Shown: positions 29,901-41,479 of the stretch, piece after piece | Layout: every line of letters begins with the position of its first letter | Position numbering within the stretch: position 1 is the first letter of the stretch | NCBI GenBank assembly: GCA_037176845.1 | Contig: JAYKXP010000063.1 | Span: forward strand, 124,001 to 188,000 | Reading direction: 5' to 3' | Source: Paramarasmius palmivorus | Taxonomy: Eukaryota; Basidiomycota; Agaricomycetes; Agaricales; Marasmiaceae | Length of the DNA: 64,000 bases | Made by a program: the position numbers and the translations under genes | Notes under the pieces: model-generated | What the model saw: the letters and a program-made list of their open reading frames with translations, nothing else | Told to the model about the DNA's origin: nothing | Databases searched by the model: none

Positions 29901-31870
29901 GGAGGACCGGAGTACGGTGAGATGTCAAATGTTCTCTCCGGCGTGCATGGTATCACAGACGGGGAGAGATGAGAAGAACGAAGGACTAGTACTGCGAAAT
30001 GAGGTAAACAATTGGTTTGGAAGAAGGGATAGACGAGATGCCGGTGCTGGACTGGAGGACGCTAAAGGGCCTGGGGGTGTACCTTGCGGCATTGCGAGTG
30101 GGAGAGCGAAGGCGGTGGAAGGCTCTCAAACTTGGGCGTACATGTTGTAGAGAGGGAGAAAGGGAAAGGAAGCGGTGGAGAGGTCCCGAGTAACGTAGGT
30201 GAGAGGCCAAAGATCTTAGCATGACCAAGAGGCATGGCATAACCCCGATCGAATTCCACCATATTCACGATGCAGGAGATGTATCGTGCAGCGTATAACG
30301 AAATGAGGTAGGCACTGGAAAGACAGCGCCAGGAGCGGTGCCGGAAAAGAAACTGGACACGTGAAAAGGGGGGGACTGGGAGAAGGGGTAGACGAAACGC
30401 CGTTTGGGAGAGCTCGGAGGAAGGCCGAGGCTAAGACGCTGTGGTTCCATATCAAAAGGTGCTGCTGGTACTGCACAGGAGGATTGAAAAGATTGTGCGT
30501 AGGGTAGCGAGTAGGAGATAGAAGGAGAGCGAGAAAGTCGATGCTTGATGGGATGTATTATGGGGTTGGCTGCTTCCATGAGAGCAGGTCGTGGGTTGCG
30601 CTTCCGAGCGCACCACCCGGACCATAACCCCCATCATCGACGCTTCTATCCGTGATAGAGTAACCTATAGCGGAATAGCCGGAGGAAGAGGTTGGAGAAA
30701 GGCTAGGCTCATCTGCGTGTAAACCTGGGGTTTGATATTGAGAGGAAACACAGAGGAAGAGTGCTCGACGTACCGGCATTCCAGTGGGTCCTGTATTTCC
30801 AATATCGCGTACTTTGTGGTCTGGTAGCATCTTGGTCGACTCTTGAGCTCATGTCTTCATAGTTCGACCATCAGATAAGAATAAAAGATCGAGGAGAGAA
30901 GACATTACCTATCAGTCCTCCGTCTCCGGCAACTCTCCAATATTATCTTGCGATGCTGTTCGTGTAGTCGATGGAAATATTTCCGAAAGGATGCTCGTCG
31001 TTGGAGAATAGCTGGCGCAACATCGTTGTCGTCGAGGAGAAAGAAAATTTTGGCCACGTGGCATGCAGAACCGATATCATCTGACATCAAAGAAGCGCGG
31101 GTATCGCCACGTTCTTGCACTGGGTGCATGGACCATTATCCTACGACAATATATTGATGGTGTATAGGTTTTATATTGATCAGCATAATGGCGGTCAATA
31201 AGGTGGTCAATAAAATACCTATATCTCATCAATATACTGTCACATTGTATTGGTCCATGCACCCAGTGTTGTCCTATAACGAGTAGATCAATGAACAGGT
31301 GAATCTCGAATGCTCCCTGAATTGTTTTCGTCCCGTTCAAAGTCTATATATGCGTCCCTTGAATTACCCCCGAGACAACCGCGTTTCGCCGGCATTAATT
31401 GGTGTGTGATAAAATCCCAGAGCTATCTGTTCTTGTAATCGACTTTGACAAAATGTACTAGGGTAGCATTTGGCCATACTATGCCCATCGAATTCCTTAT
31501 AGTTATGGTCTGGGAGAAAACGGTAGTCGAGAATCTCAGTAATGTAGCACCTCGGACTACAGAACACGAACAATATCTCGACTTCCATAACGCCATTCTC
31601 AAGTCTAAGTGCATCATCGTCCGAGGATGCACCAGTGCACAACTATAACCCTACTGGCAACCCGTAGCTTCAAAGATATCTCTGCCTATCATCAAAAATC
31701 CATCCAGCTCTGGTCCCCCTAATGCTATTATACACATATCAACTGTCGCCACTCCACACATCTCCTCCATCGCTTCAGACCGTGAATCTCTCAGTTCCTC
31801 ACTGGAGGTGATGCTTATACGCACTACCAAGGAGGTCTGTCTAGGAAACGGGCTCCAAGGTATCAAGATG
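29901..31870 (-). pseudogene. Decayed member of unassigned multi-exon family, copy 2
   Basis: Shared blocks with the 20.4- and 56.3-kb copies, on the minus strand: a frame at 31642-31364 containing FDGHSMAKCYPSTFC (compare FDASMVQIHARCACTFCPYA at 57420), CCACGTGGCA (about 31055), ISIDYTNSIAR followed by TAA and YWRVAGDGGLIG (about 30960-30905), an intron ending near 30858, then MLPDHKVRDIGNTGPTGMP and a Ser/Gly-rich exon to 30558. It contains the MITE at 31118-31268. Several stops indicate a relic. No function assigned. Confidence 0.4.
31118..31268. mobile_element. 151-bp MITE with CACTG termini
   Basis: CACTGGGTGCATGGACCA at the left end is repeated inverted at the right end (TGGTCCATGCACCCAGTG), and the similarity extends inward (tatattgatg-gatatagg). 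A TTG duplication flanks it (31115-31117 and 31269-31271). The related sequence at about 20905-20925 lacks the insertion. CACTG ends and a 3-bp duplication suggest a CACTA/EnSpm-group MITE. Confidence 0.8.
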
Positions 31871-31938
31871 AGTGCTGATGGATATCGTAGTCTTCCCGAG
31901 AAAATCTTGAAACTCTTGGTGATATAGCACCTGCAGCC

Positions 31939-32367
31939 TTGAATTTGAACGATAATCTCGGGTTAGATGATGCTATTCCTAGGCTTACGTGTGTCATTCG
32001 AGGCTGTAGAAACCGAGAAATGGTCACTGTGAAAGCGAAAACAACTATATCTGAAACTGGTACCTATGCAAGAGTCAACCCTGCCCATGAAAGTGACGGC
32101 GCAAAACTCTCCGCCAGATGTGAATCATCATTTTCGATCCTAATATACCCAGAGTTACCGTCTGTACTGAGGAAATTCCGAGGACGTCATACAGATTTGA
32201 TTGGATATGATGAGCCCCGGGATTTGGTAAGCGATTGTGTTAGTCCTGGTTGTTTTTTGACTTTTATCGGCATTTATAGGACATCGACGAAGATGATTTC
32301 TATTCTGAGGACCGTGGTCTTTCTTCTGGTCAAGATGTTTCCCAATCTGAGAGTGGTGAGAGTATAA
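31939..32367 (+). CDS. Hypothetical ORF (142 aa)
   Basis: The frame MNLNDNLGLDDAIPRLTCVI... is open for 142 codons. The first 95 residues have the composition of a folded domain, and a possible GTAAGC donor occurs at 32227 after DEPRDL. No domain is recognised and no second copy was found. It may be the remains of a gene on this strand or part of the flanking family. Confidence 0.25.
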   Translation: MNLNDNLGLDDAIPRLTCVIRGCRNREMVTVKAKTTISETGTYARVNPAHESDGAKLSARCESSFSILIYPELPSVLRKFRGRHTDLIGYDEPRDLVSDCVSPGCFLTFIGIYRTSTKMISILRTVVFLLVKMFPNLRVVRV

Positions 32368-32639
32368 GTAATGACCTGTGTAGAACAAACGTATTAGTCA
32401 ATATATCAACACAATATTGATAAGTTTAAATGTCTGCGCCAAGTACCCAGCATCCAATAAAGGTGTGAAATGGGGATATCAATGCTGAGCAATTGCCATC
32501 CTCTGACTTCCACACTGTAGACACATATTTCATTCTGCTGGATTAATCCTCCACCCCAATAGCAGTACGAAGGGATAATCCTATCAATCCAGATTAATCC
32601 CCATGTCAGCTTCCACCACCATAGACCTATCATGCGTGA

Positions 32640-32905
32640 TCCAATCCAATCCAATCCTACGCCCTATCCACGTGGATTAATCCAATCCAATCCAGTGTCC
32701 ACATAGTACATAAATCCCAATCCAATCCCGTGTCCGTGTATATTAATCCAATCCAATCCAATCCCGTGTCCATGTATATAAGTAATAATCCGTGTCCGTG
32801 TATACGAGTACTAATCCAATCCAATCCAATCCAATCCAATCCCGTGTCCGTGTATATGAGTACTAATCCAATCCAATCCCGTGTCCATATGATATGTAGT
32901 GAATC
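32640..32905. repeat. AATCC minisatellite with CCCGTGTCCGTGTATAT units
   Basis: Runs of (AATCC) alternate with a longer unit, cccgtgtccgtgtatat, five or six times. Frames through it are repeats of D-W-I-G-L and are not genes. Confidence 0.85.
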
Positions 32906-33032
32906 CACATAAACAATCTGAACAACAATTACACTGTACAGTCAATCCGTTGCAATCCAATCACCTGCCGAGAGTTAGCCAACGTTATCGAGATAGAATC
33001 CACCATAATCCGACTCACCAGTCTACGATCCA

Positions 33033-33665
33033 TCAGTTTCTATTAGCCCGTTGACTCTTGCGGATGCCAGCAACTACCTTTGCACGTTTGCCAGCCCTAG
33101 TCACTGCCCCCAAACCATCAGAAGATGCCTTCTGCTTCTGAGTACCTTCAAGATCAGAACTACCAGCCGTATTGGCTTGGCCAAATACACAACGACGTCT
33201 AGCCTTGCCACAAGGCACACATCGTACTACCTTGGACTTGGGCATGCTGTCTTTGAGGCATACCTCGTTCCGAGTGACACAGTGGTCACACGGTGCTAGA
33301 ATATATAAATTACAGGAGCATTCATCCGAGTACAACCGGAACCACTTACGATCATGCACAGAGATGTGATCCACCTCAATGACCTTGGACCCTTCCTTAT
33401 CAAGATCAGCCAATTGAGTCCCTGGAGCGTCGTCAGCTGAAGCTGGTGGGGGTGGCACTGATTCCTCCAAGTCAACTTGTGCTTCCTCAGGTTCCAGAGT
33501 CTTCTCGGCTTCAGGAAGAGTTGGAGCTATCACCTTGCCATCGGAATCAGTAGGCAAAGGAGGAATATCGGGATGGTTAACGACAGCAGGAGATTGCGAC
33601 TGCAAGTCCGGTTCTCCCACGGTGGTCTCAGAAGCAGGAACAGGCGAACTTGATGGGATGTTCAT
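33033..33665 (-). CDS. Cys-rich (zinc-cluster-like) protein, transposon-associated type
   Basis: ATG at 33665 starts MNIPSSSPVPASETTVGEPD, followed by an acidic/Pro-rich 105-residue region. A 54-nt GTAAGT...TTCTAG intron (about 33349-33296) is in frame. After splicing the sequence reads SVHDPPCDHCVTRNEVC and then VVRCVPCGKARRRCVFG: six cysteines in a C-x2-C-x6-C...C-x2-C-x6-C pattern. This resembles the short Cys cluster common in basidiomycete proteins linked to mobile elements. A basic Lys/Arg C-terminus could aid nuclear location. Function is not known. It lies 0.2 kb from the Copia LTR but is not clearly part of that element. Confidence 0.5.
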   Translation of the reverse strand: MNIPSSSPVPASETTVGEPDLQSQSPAVVNHPDIPPLPTDSDGKVIAPTLPEAEKTLEPEEAQVDLEESVPPPPASADDAPGTQLADLDKEGSKVIEVDHISVHDRKWFRLYSDECSCNLYILAPCDHCVTRNEVCLKDSMPKSKVVRCVPCGKARRRCVFGQANTAGSSDLEGTQKQKASSDGLGAVTRAGKRAKVVAGIRKSQRANRN

Positions 33666-33939
33666 GATTTGAGCGTCCTTTGTAATCTCTGAGTGCCATT
33701 CTCAGTAACAATATCAACAAGACATGAACATAATGGATTACTATCTGCCCCCTGGATTCTATGGATTACAATGGATTACTTGGTTCATGACTCCCCCGCT
33801 AGCTGCCTTAAGATTAATCTAAATAATCTAGATTATCCTTTTGTACTCTTAACTAAGTGGTGGATTAATCCACCGAGCTGATATTCCTGACTGTAGAAGT
33901 CTAGAATAGAGAATATGATACTCAGACACTGTGCATAAG
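33666..33939. other. Copia flank with an internally deleted LTR scrap
   Basis: 33899-33940 reads tagaatagagaatatgatac directly joined to tcagacactgtgcataag. In the LTR these two pieces are about 58 bases apart. It is a partial, internally deleted LTR copy. No gene. Confidence 0.55.
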
Positions 33940-34149
33940 TGACTTTATTGGATAGGTACCTAGAATAGAGAATATGATACTAGATACCATATCAGTAAGA
34001 GTGGAATATGCAAATGTAAGTGGCAACATACCTCAGACACTGTGCGTAAGTGACTGAGGTATGTGTGAGGCGCGGCAACACGTTTGTACTTGTTGCCACG
34101 TGTATTTATGTAATCATTGTCTCTCGTCTTCTGCTCGTTGCACTCAACA
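33940..34149 (-). repeat. Copia 3' LTR (by element strand)
   Basis: 210 bp, TG...CA, nearly identical to 45478-45687. It contains GCCACGTG and an internal cctcagacactgtgc direct-repeat word. Confidence 0.9.
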
Positions 34150-34156
34150 CTCCTCC

Positions 34157-34684
34157 TCAACGTGCAGCGTACTCCTTATTCAGGAAGTCGTCATGTTCAC
34201 CAGACCCATCCATCTTTGCAGCTTCAGGAATTGGGATACAGGGAGGGCCCCTGGCCTTCGTGAAGGTGTCCACGATGTTGTCCTGGGTTGGTACCCGGAA
34301 AAATTCAACATGTTTTCTCTCGACACATTCCCGAATGTAGTGATGGTCCTTGTCAATGTGTTTGGAGCGTTGGTGAAGTGAGGGGTATTTGGTAAGTATT
34401 TTTGCACCGTTGTTGTTGATCATAATTGGTGATGCATTGGTTTGCGTGAAGTTGATTTCTTTAAGCAGGTTGCCCAACCACACAGCTTCTTTGCTTGAGA
34501 AACATGCGGCAATGTATTCGGCTTCGGTTGATGAGGTGGAGACCGTGGCTTGCTTCTTGGACATCCAGGATATGAGGCCATTACTAAGAGAGAAACAGTA
34601 GCCCGATATGGACTTTCTGGTGTCTGGGCAGTTGGCGAAATCTGAGTCTGTGAATCCTATTAGGTGCTGCCCGTTTTCCGCCAA
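34157..34684 (-). pseudogene. Copia RNase H domain (detached 3' part of pol)
   Basis: GFTDSDFANCPDTRKSISGY is the start of Copia RNase H, followed by STSSTEAEYIAACFSSKEAVW (catalytic E and D region) and HIDKDHHYIRECVERKHVEF. Its N-terminal neighbour, RT, lies 6.8 kb away at 41.5 kb because the Plavaka element inserted here. The frame is shifted relative to RT after LGGK, so a small indel is also present. Confidence 0.9.
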
Positions 34685-34939
34685 GTTCATCAGGAAAATT
34701 CCAAAATGCGAATTTGGAGAAGTTTGTCCGATTTCAGCTAATGGTGATAACTCCGAATATTTTGTGCAAGTTTGCTGAATTAGTGATGATTCGGATGGAT
34801 TTGCATACACATCCCTATACCCCTACAAAAATTCTCAAATCAGCAAGGAGTTTCTTGGGAACTAAATTGCAGGCTTTTGGTTGTGTCATTGCCACCTAGG
34901 ATTTTATATTAGGATAACGAGTGTAATATACACAACATC

Positions 34940-37900
34940 TTAATATACAGTAGCATACGTAGAGTGGTCAAGAAAGTCATTCAAATAAAAGGTGTCGCAA
35001 AGCTCAAGAACATTACTAGATTTCCAGTCCTGGGGTGCATGTGATCCAAATCTGGGAAAGAGATGAACACTCCGGCGAATCAAATCAACAGGGACGATAC
35101 TGGCAAGCCTCGCGTTTTCACTGGGGCAGAATGCGTGGGAAACCTTGTACATGAGATGATTGGCTTCGGGCCCTCGTTTGAACGGGGTGAACCACTCTAC
35201 ATATGCCAAGTACTTGGCTGGTTGGACTTCTGGCATCGGAAACCACTCCTTTAGAGCTGCCTTCGGTAGCGTAAACACGCAGTGAACCTGGCCCACTCGA
35301 TATCCTACAGATTGGGAAATTAGCATTGAGCATACACAAAGTGCAAATGTATCAATTACCTCTGACGCCCAGACTAGCTTCTCCTTGGGTATTCACAAGG
35401 ACAGTATCGAATCTACCAGGTACCACCCGACCATACTTATCCTTCCGATTTGGTTCTGCATGAACAGCATCAACTATGTATTCAGAGCCTTTCGTGATGC
35501 TGTACGGATCGTTCTCCGTAAACTTGATGCAATGGTACACCGCTACCTTCCAAAACGGGACAAATTGTATGATTCGATGTGTTGCCATGTGAAGCGCTGC
35601 TGCAGAGAAGTGTTGGTGTGGTGCCTGGGCCTGGGCAACATATTCTCCGAGTGTGTATTCGAAATCCTTCGCACCATAGTCAGAGACAAGTCTCTGAAAT
35701 GGCACTGCACTAACTGAAGGATACTTTGCCATGTGCAGCTCCCGGTGTGGAACCAATATCGGCGGATGACGCAGAGTTGTGAGGGCGAATGTCGAAGGGA
35801 TAATGGATCCAGTTAAGCGGCGGTGGATGTATCGCTCATGATGAACCACTTTCTCTTTGCGCTCTAACCATACCGTCATCTGACAGTACTCGTCTTTGTG
35901 ATTGGTAGCTGCATATGCGTCCTTCGTTGTGTCGATGTGCAAGTGCTCTGTATATTCGGTATTGCAATTGTCCGTGGTTCCAAACTGCTCAATCAGCATT
36001 CTGTAATGGCGGCAAAAGTGAAGCTTTGGGATGTTAAAATGCTTGCAGATGCCTAAATCAACAAAGATTTGTTTATTCTCATGAAACCGGCAAAGAGCAT
36101 TCTTGAGATTATCGAGCATCTCACTGGAATGGACCGGATATTGAGCAAGAAAATCGAGAACTGCCCAAACGCAGTGAATCAGGTGGACAGAGGAAAGTCC
36201 ATTAGGAAGGCACATGTCGATGATGATGCCGAGGATGAATTGACAAAGTTGGGCATGTTCAGTGCCCATGATGCAAGAAAGATGGGTGATGCCGTTGGCA
36301 AAGATTCAGATACTGTGATTTGGGGGCAGTCAGCGGCAACGTGCATCGATTTCCTCATGGCCGAAGGTCTGCTTCAACCACGAGAAAACATGCTTGATCA
36401 CCCCCTGAAGGAGTTGATGTAGAATATCCGGCACTATGGATAAGTAGATGTTGGTGTGAGGGAAATGGCGCCAAAAGATGTTCTGGGTTGGCTTGATGCC
36501 GACTGCAGAACAAGCCCTATAGAACTCTTTGTAGCCACTATCAATGGTGCCCAAGGCTTCACGTATACCAACGATATCCCGAGGTATGCACGGGACCTCG
36601 AGATCACCAAGTTCATCCTTCTCTACATTGCCAACAGGACATTGTCCGTTCTTGAGTGACGTTACAAGCAACTGCTCAGGGTAGTCACCAACGAAGAGTG
36701 CGTAAACAGGGAAACCCCGACAAATGGCACCATCACCGCTAACGAGATTCATGCCCTCTTCCCCAGCGGGAACAAGGGGATCTAGAACGAATGACATGCA
36801 TGTGTGAAAAAGGTTGGCAAGGACTCGGCGACGGTTGGCCTTCACTTTGATGTGGGTGAGTTTTGTGGTGGGAAGATAGGCGATGAGGATCTGAGCGAAT
36901 CGGGATGGCTTTCGTCGAATAAACTTGGGTAAATTCCCAATAGTCATATATACAGGATATGCGGCCTTATTACGGAAGAGTGTAACTTGAGTTTTGTCGG
37001 AGGAAATAATGATTGGCACTACGGTTGCCCCGAGCTGGGTCTTCTTGAATTCCTCCTGTGAAGGAAACCTGAGGTAAGAGATTGTATACAAAGCATCAAA
37101 AACGTCGACACATACCTGAGTCTCCCACCACCAGTCACCAGTATGCATATCATGATACAATCGTATACTCCTTGCTTGATCTCTGTAATGACGTTCCGGA
37201 GCGAAAACGAGATAGGGAGCGAAGTCGGGATCACCCCATAATGCTTTGATGCATTCCTGGATATCTCTATAAAAGAACTCAAACGTTTTGTCGGCAATTG
37301 TAACCTCTTCTCGGTGGAAACGTGGGCAGGTTGGAAGTGAATCAATGAGCCTGTTCAGCTCATTGGATGTTGAGAATGTCAGGCCGAGGTGATTACAGAA
37401 CTAATCAGATGGTGACGTTTGTGAGTACTTAATCGAACAGTTGAATGACAGCTTGTATGCTGGCACTTACCCCTTCAATCTGTAACAGCTCTGTAATTGC
37501 TGTCGATCCTGGTCCACATAGTTTGGCCCATCTTGCAACCTCCCACTCAAGTTTCGATGTAAAAGGTGCGTACAGGTTCCTCTCTGAGTCTGAGATGCGA
37601 TTGGTGTAACTCGAATCATTGGTCTGATGATGTTGATGTATAGGAGCTCCTGCCAGCACTGACGGAAAGCTCTCCACAACAATGTCTTTGTGGAGCCTCT
37701 CCTCGATGACCTGCCGTGTTGTCGGTGGTAATGGCTCTACAAAACTTTCCTCGTCCTCTGGTGTGTAATGGGGTCTTGACAATGGGGCATCCCGCGGAGG
37801 TTCCGGAACCTGGTCAAGGGATATGCGTGTTAGAATTATTTATCCTTTTATGGTTTCATTTGATGATCTTTACTTTACATCGTTCATCTCTGATATTCGT

Positions 37901-38588
37901 ATTCGTTCATCATTGTTCTATACACTGACCGCACGGTCCCATGCTTCTTGCTGTTACTCCATTGCCTCGGTGTGGCATCTTCATTAGTACATATTCGTAT
38001 TATGCTGTTGAACATTGGTCTATATAAACTGTACATATCTACTGCTGAATATCATCGTCTCTTGCTATTGTCTTGCACCAGTACTGCTAAACCCAGTCCC
38101 AAGGCTCTTCACAAGTCTTTCGATCACCAATCGCTGTCCTTAGACCTTGCTGATTCGCTTAGGCGTTGATCACGGTCCACTTGATTTGGCATCAAGTGTT
38201 AGGTGCTTCACCACTCGCTTAGATTATTGCTGCTAACAATGCGTTCCATGGCTTCTATATCTTCATCATCTGCTAGCTCACCATCCTTCTCAACTGCAAC
38301 ATCCGAGTCATTATCCCTGTCCAATCCCTGTCCAAAATGCTCAGGTAGATAATTTGCGCCGAAGTAATCGCCTTCAAACGGCACCTGCGGGATGCCTTCA
38401 AAGTCGCTATCGTCGTCGTCGTCTTCATCACCCTCGTTATCTGTGCCAGAACCAGAGTCGGAGGGAATATAGGAGAAAAGATGCTGGAAGAGCTTGCAGC
38501 ATTCAGGGTTCTGACTGAGACGAAGGTGAGTCTTGTATCCTTGATAAGACAATGACTTTGTTTTGCATGCTGAGCACTGGAACGACAT
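34940..38588 (-). pseudogene. Plavaka-family transposase gene with nonsense codons
   Basis: Exon 1 starts at 38588 with MSFQCSACKTKSLSYQGYKT and H/C residues of a C2H2-like finger, then an acidic stretch. Later exons (about 37830-37470, 37380-37117, 37073-35357, 35296-34940) join at normal GT-AG sites. Diagnostic blocks: LYHDMHTGDWWWETQ, TVVPIIISSDKTQVTLFRNK, MTIGNLPKFIRRKPS, MNLVSGDGAICRGFP, IVPDILHQLLQGVIKHVFSW and GLSSVHLIHCVWAVLDFLAQ. This is the basidiomycete Plavaka/CACTA transposase. Two TGA codons at 36330-36332 and 36306-36308 fall in R-LPPNHSI- where the family normally has Arg, so both look like CGA to TGA changes. Otherwise long open stretches remain, so inactivation is recent. 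Confidence 0.85.
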
Positions 38589-38786
38589 GCAGGAGTACTA
38601 GGGCAGCAGAAGCAGTGACGTAGAAAGCTGTAGAAAGCTACGGAACGTTGCGGAATCCAGTCACGGTCAGTCACACTCAATTTTTTTCTTTTCCTACCAC
38701 ACTCACAGGCGCTACCTTCCCATTCATTTGCCTCGCAATCTGCTCTTTATTCATTCATTTTATTCCATTCATTTCATGCTTCCCTG
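38589..38786. promoter_or_regulatory. Divergent promoter region inside the Plavaka element
   Basis: About 200 bp separate the ATG of the transposase (38588, minus) and the first ATG of the other gene (38787, plus). CT-rich tracts (ttttttcttttcctacc) are present; no clear TATA. Confidence 0.4.
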
Positions 38787-41181
38787 ATGTCACAGCCACT
38801 CAGCCGTTCGCAAAAGGCAGCGGTGACCAGAGCGCGGAACAAGCAACGAGAACAAGAGCAAGAACAGTTACTACAGCAACAGGTTCAAGCTTCTGGAGCT
38901 CGAAACTCCAAGAGGCATGCTGAAGAGCATAAGTCGTTACTTTTATGCCTTTTTGATATCGGTCAGGCTGACTATGGCTAGGATGGGCTGGTGTCATGCC
39001 TTCAAAACGACAAAGGGTCAATACGGCTGCCTCCCATGAGCCAGTTACTGGTACGATTCATTTTTTTTTTTTAATTTCCGAGTCATATGAGATATCTTAA
39101 CTCTCCTGCAGACTGTCGGCAACCATCAAGTAATATTCAACAGGCTGACGGTGCCAGAGACGATGACTCCGAGGCTAGTTTTTCAGACTCTGGATCCAAG
39201 CATAGCCAAGGTCAACGCGATTACCATCATGTCGATGATGAAGGTGGTCAAGACAATTCAGATAATGACGACCTGCACTCTGTAGCGTTGGTGGACATAG
39301 AGGCTAGATTGGCCTCCGAAGTAAGTCGTGTGTTGTCTTATTAGGATAGCCACTGATCTCTATGCAGGCACCGGATACTCACCGCTCTCGTCAAGCTCAA
39401 CATCTTTTTGACAATGATGAAGATGTTGAAGATGTTCCACCACACAACACCTCACTTGACTATGGCCGTGACATTTCGCTGCCACCCATATCTCATCATC
39501 TTCGATCTAGCTCCGTACATTCGGGTTCGAGCCACACATCTGGGTATAATATGCACCCACCTACAACTGATGAAGAGGACTTTCAACATATCACTAACAC
39601 AGAAGATGAGGAAAATCCATCAAAGGGACATCGGCTTGACCTCAGAGAGTTGTCGGCTGGGACTCAAATGCAACAGAAGGTACGTGACCTCACCTTCATT
39701 CTCTTGCCCTTCTCATGCTATCCAGGCTCGAGATACTCGTGATACCTCTAGGCGTCAGGTAACCCATTTTTGATTCTATCTATCACATACTGAAAGCTTT
39801 TATCCACAGGGCGTAAGAAATAAACAACCCCAGCAGCCACGTCTGGTGAGCCGTCAGACTGTCCAGCCACCAACACAAACAGGACCCCCGACAACGTCGA
39901 AGAAGACCGTTCACCAGCAAAATTTCGATAACGAAGTAAGTGCTGGTTGCAGTTACAAACCTCTTCTAACAATGTTCTCAGGCACCTATGGTTCAAAGGA
40001 GCACTATGGGACAGGCCCAACATCAAACTCAGAAGGTTCAAGCTAAGGTAAAGCCAAACATTGAGCCTGAGGCTAAGGAATGGCCCGTCTGTGCTCAGTT
40101 AGTCCCACACCCTAAAGGGCAAAGCACGATGCAGCTTACCGATCAGTCTACCGAGGTGCAGCGGGTCATACAGCATGCTATCAAGTCTACCAGTATCGAC
40201 CTTATCTACTGCCATGCATTCCCTGATCCCATGGAGCTGAGCTGCACGATGCGCAAGGTCATCCTCACTTCCACCAGGTCCCTCGTACAGATATACCCCC
40301 AGCTTGGTTTCAAGCACATCAAGGAACGTATCAAGTACCCTGATCATGACTTTACTGATGCCATGGCGAAACCAGTGAGCTTTCAGTTCTTTAGCTTTAC
40401 ACTTTCACTAAATGTTACTTACAGGTAGCGGAACACTTTTCAACAACCTGTGGAGACGCAAAGGAGATTGCGGACAACCGTATCGTCGGATACGATCTCA
40501 GTGGACAGAAGGATATATGTAAGGCACGGGTACGAGTGCTGTTGCAAGATGACAACTACACATACCCTGGAGATTGGGATCCCGAAAGTCCCCCGGTAAG
40601 CATATTTAAACTCGCGTTGTTTGGGTTATCAACCGATGTTTGTGTAGGCTTCTCAGAGAAGGCGAATCGATGAAGGAAAACCGTTTGCAAGCTCGCCCAT
40701 GATTGCATGCATGCGAGCTCTCTGCAAGAAGTTTGATGCCCGTCATGCCTCGGACCTTTTTGTTTCAAGCATCGCAAACATGCCCAACGAACTAGAGTTA
40801 CCCCCTGGCCTTGTTGCTCTTGCAGCAATGGCAGTGAGTCTTTGAGTTGATCTCTATCACATTCCCGAGTAACTTATTCCATTGTCAGATATTTGCGGTC
40901 CTTTGAGACTGGCAATCAGGCAAGTTGGAACGCTTGGACTTTGAAGGAAACATCTACAACTGGACCTACAACACCACTCTCAGCTGGTTTACTAGAGCCA
41001 AGGAGCACAATGCCATGAACTACCATTGGCTAATGCATGGACTACATCGGCTTGTGTGGTATATGGTTCAATAGCTCTCAATTAATCTGTATTGATGGAC
41101 ATTGTTAGGGAACAACAGGACGATACTACCGTGATGACGAACACAATGGCTGTAAATAAAATAGATTATATTAGTTTCTAA
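38787..41181 (+). CDS. Plavaka-associated protein, DUF6532-like
   Basis: A multi-exon plus-strand gene. Early exons give MSQPLSRSQKAAVTRARNKQ and MPSKRQRVNTAASHEP with basic, nuclear-type signals, then Ser/Asp-rich disordered exons (39090-39680). The conserved C-terminal half is EVQRVIQHAIKSTSIDLIYC HAFPDP (40155-40230), DFTDAMAKP / VAEHFSTTCGDAKEIADNRI, FASSPMIACMRALCKKFDAR and LERLDFEGNIYNWTYNTTL. This order resembles the basidiomycete DUF6532 family, often found with such elements; I recall it from family knowledge and cannot test it. A TGA at about 40903 (AVL-TGA-DWQSG) interrupts the frame unless spliced out. The last exon ends at 41181. Confidence 0.55.
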
Positions 41182-41479
41182 TATCTCTTTAAGTAGTGTG
41201 CAATACAATAATCTGGAATTTAGCATCGTTCACTGTCCTAGAAGTGATGAAAAGGAGCTGAATAGTCTGATATATTCTGGGGAAATTAATCCAGATACGT
41301 GCTAAGCCAAACAAATTTGATGTAACCTGCAGATGGGATATTGAATTCGGACTAGCCGAACAAATGATCAAATTTGATGGGTTTGAGCAGTTTTGCTCAC
41401 TTTCAGAGAGATTTGCACAAACCCAGACAAATCCGTTGACATCCGTCACTATTAGGGATTTGGGATTTTCCTGATGTTC

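Larger units (their letters stand above)
34688..41476. mobile_element. Plavaka-type (CACTA-group) DNA transposon nested in Copia
   Basis: The termini are inverted: ATCAGGAAAAT at 34689-34699 and ATTTTCCTGAT at 41465-41475. The Copia flanks carry GTTC on both sides (34685-34688 and 41476-41479). This can be read as an 11-bp repeat with a 4-bp duplication or as a 12-bp repeat (CATCAGGAAAAT) with a TT duplication. Joining the flanks restores the LVLELGG motif of Copia pol. It carries a minus-strand Plavaka transposase gene and a divergent plus-strand gene sharing a short promoter region. Length is about 6.79 kb. Confidence 0.85.

Noticed and set aside
32657..32908. Minus-strand DWIGL repeat protein
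   Set aside because: Translation of the AATCC minisatellite; the repeat unit and stop-free run explain it completely.
36069..36422. Plus-strand 117-codon frame
   Set aside because: Antisense of the Plavaka transposase, which has many family-specific motifs.
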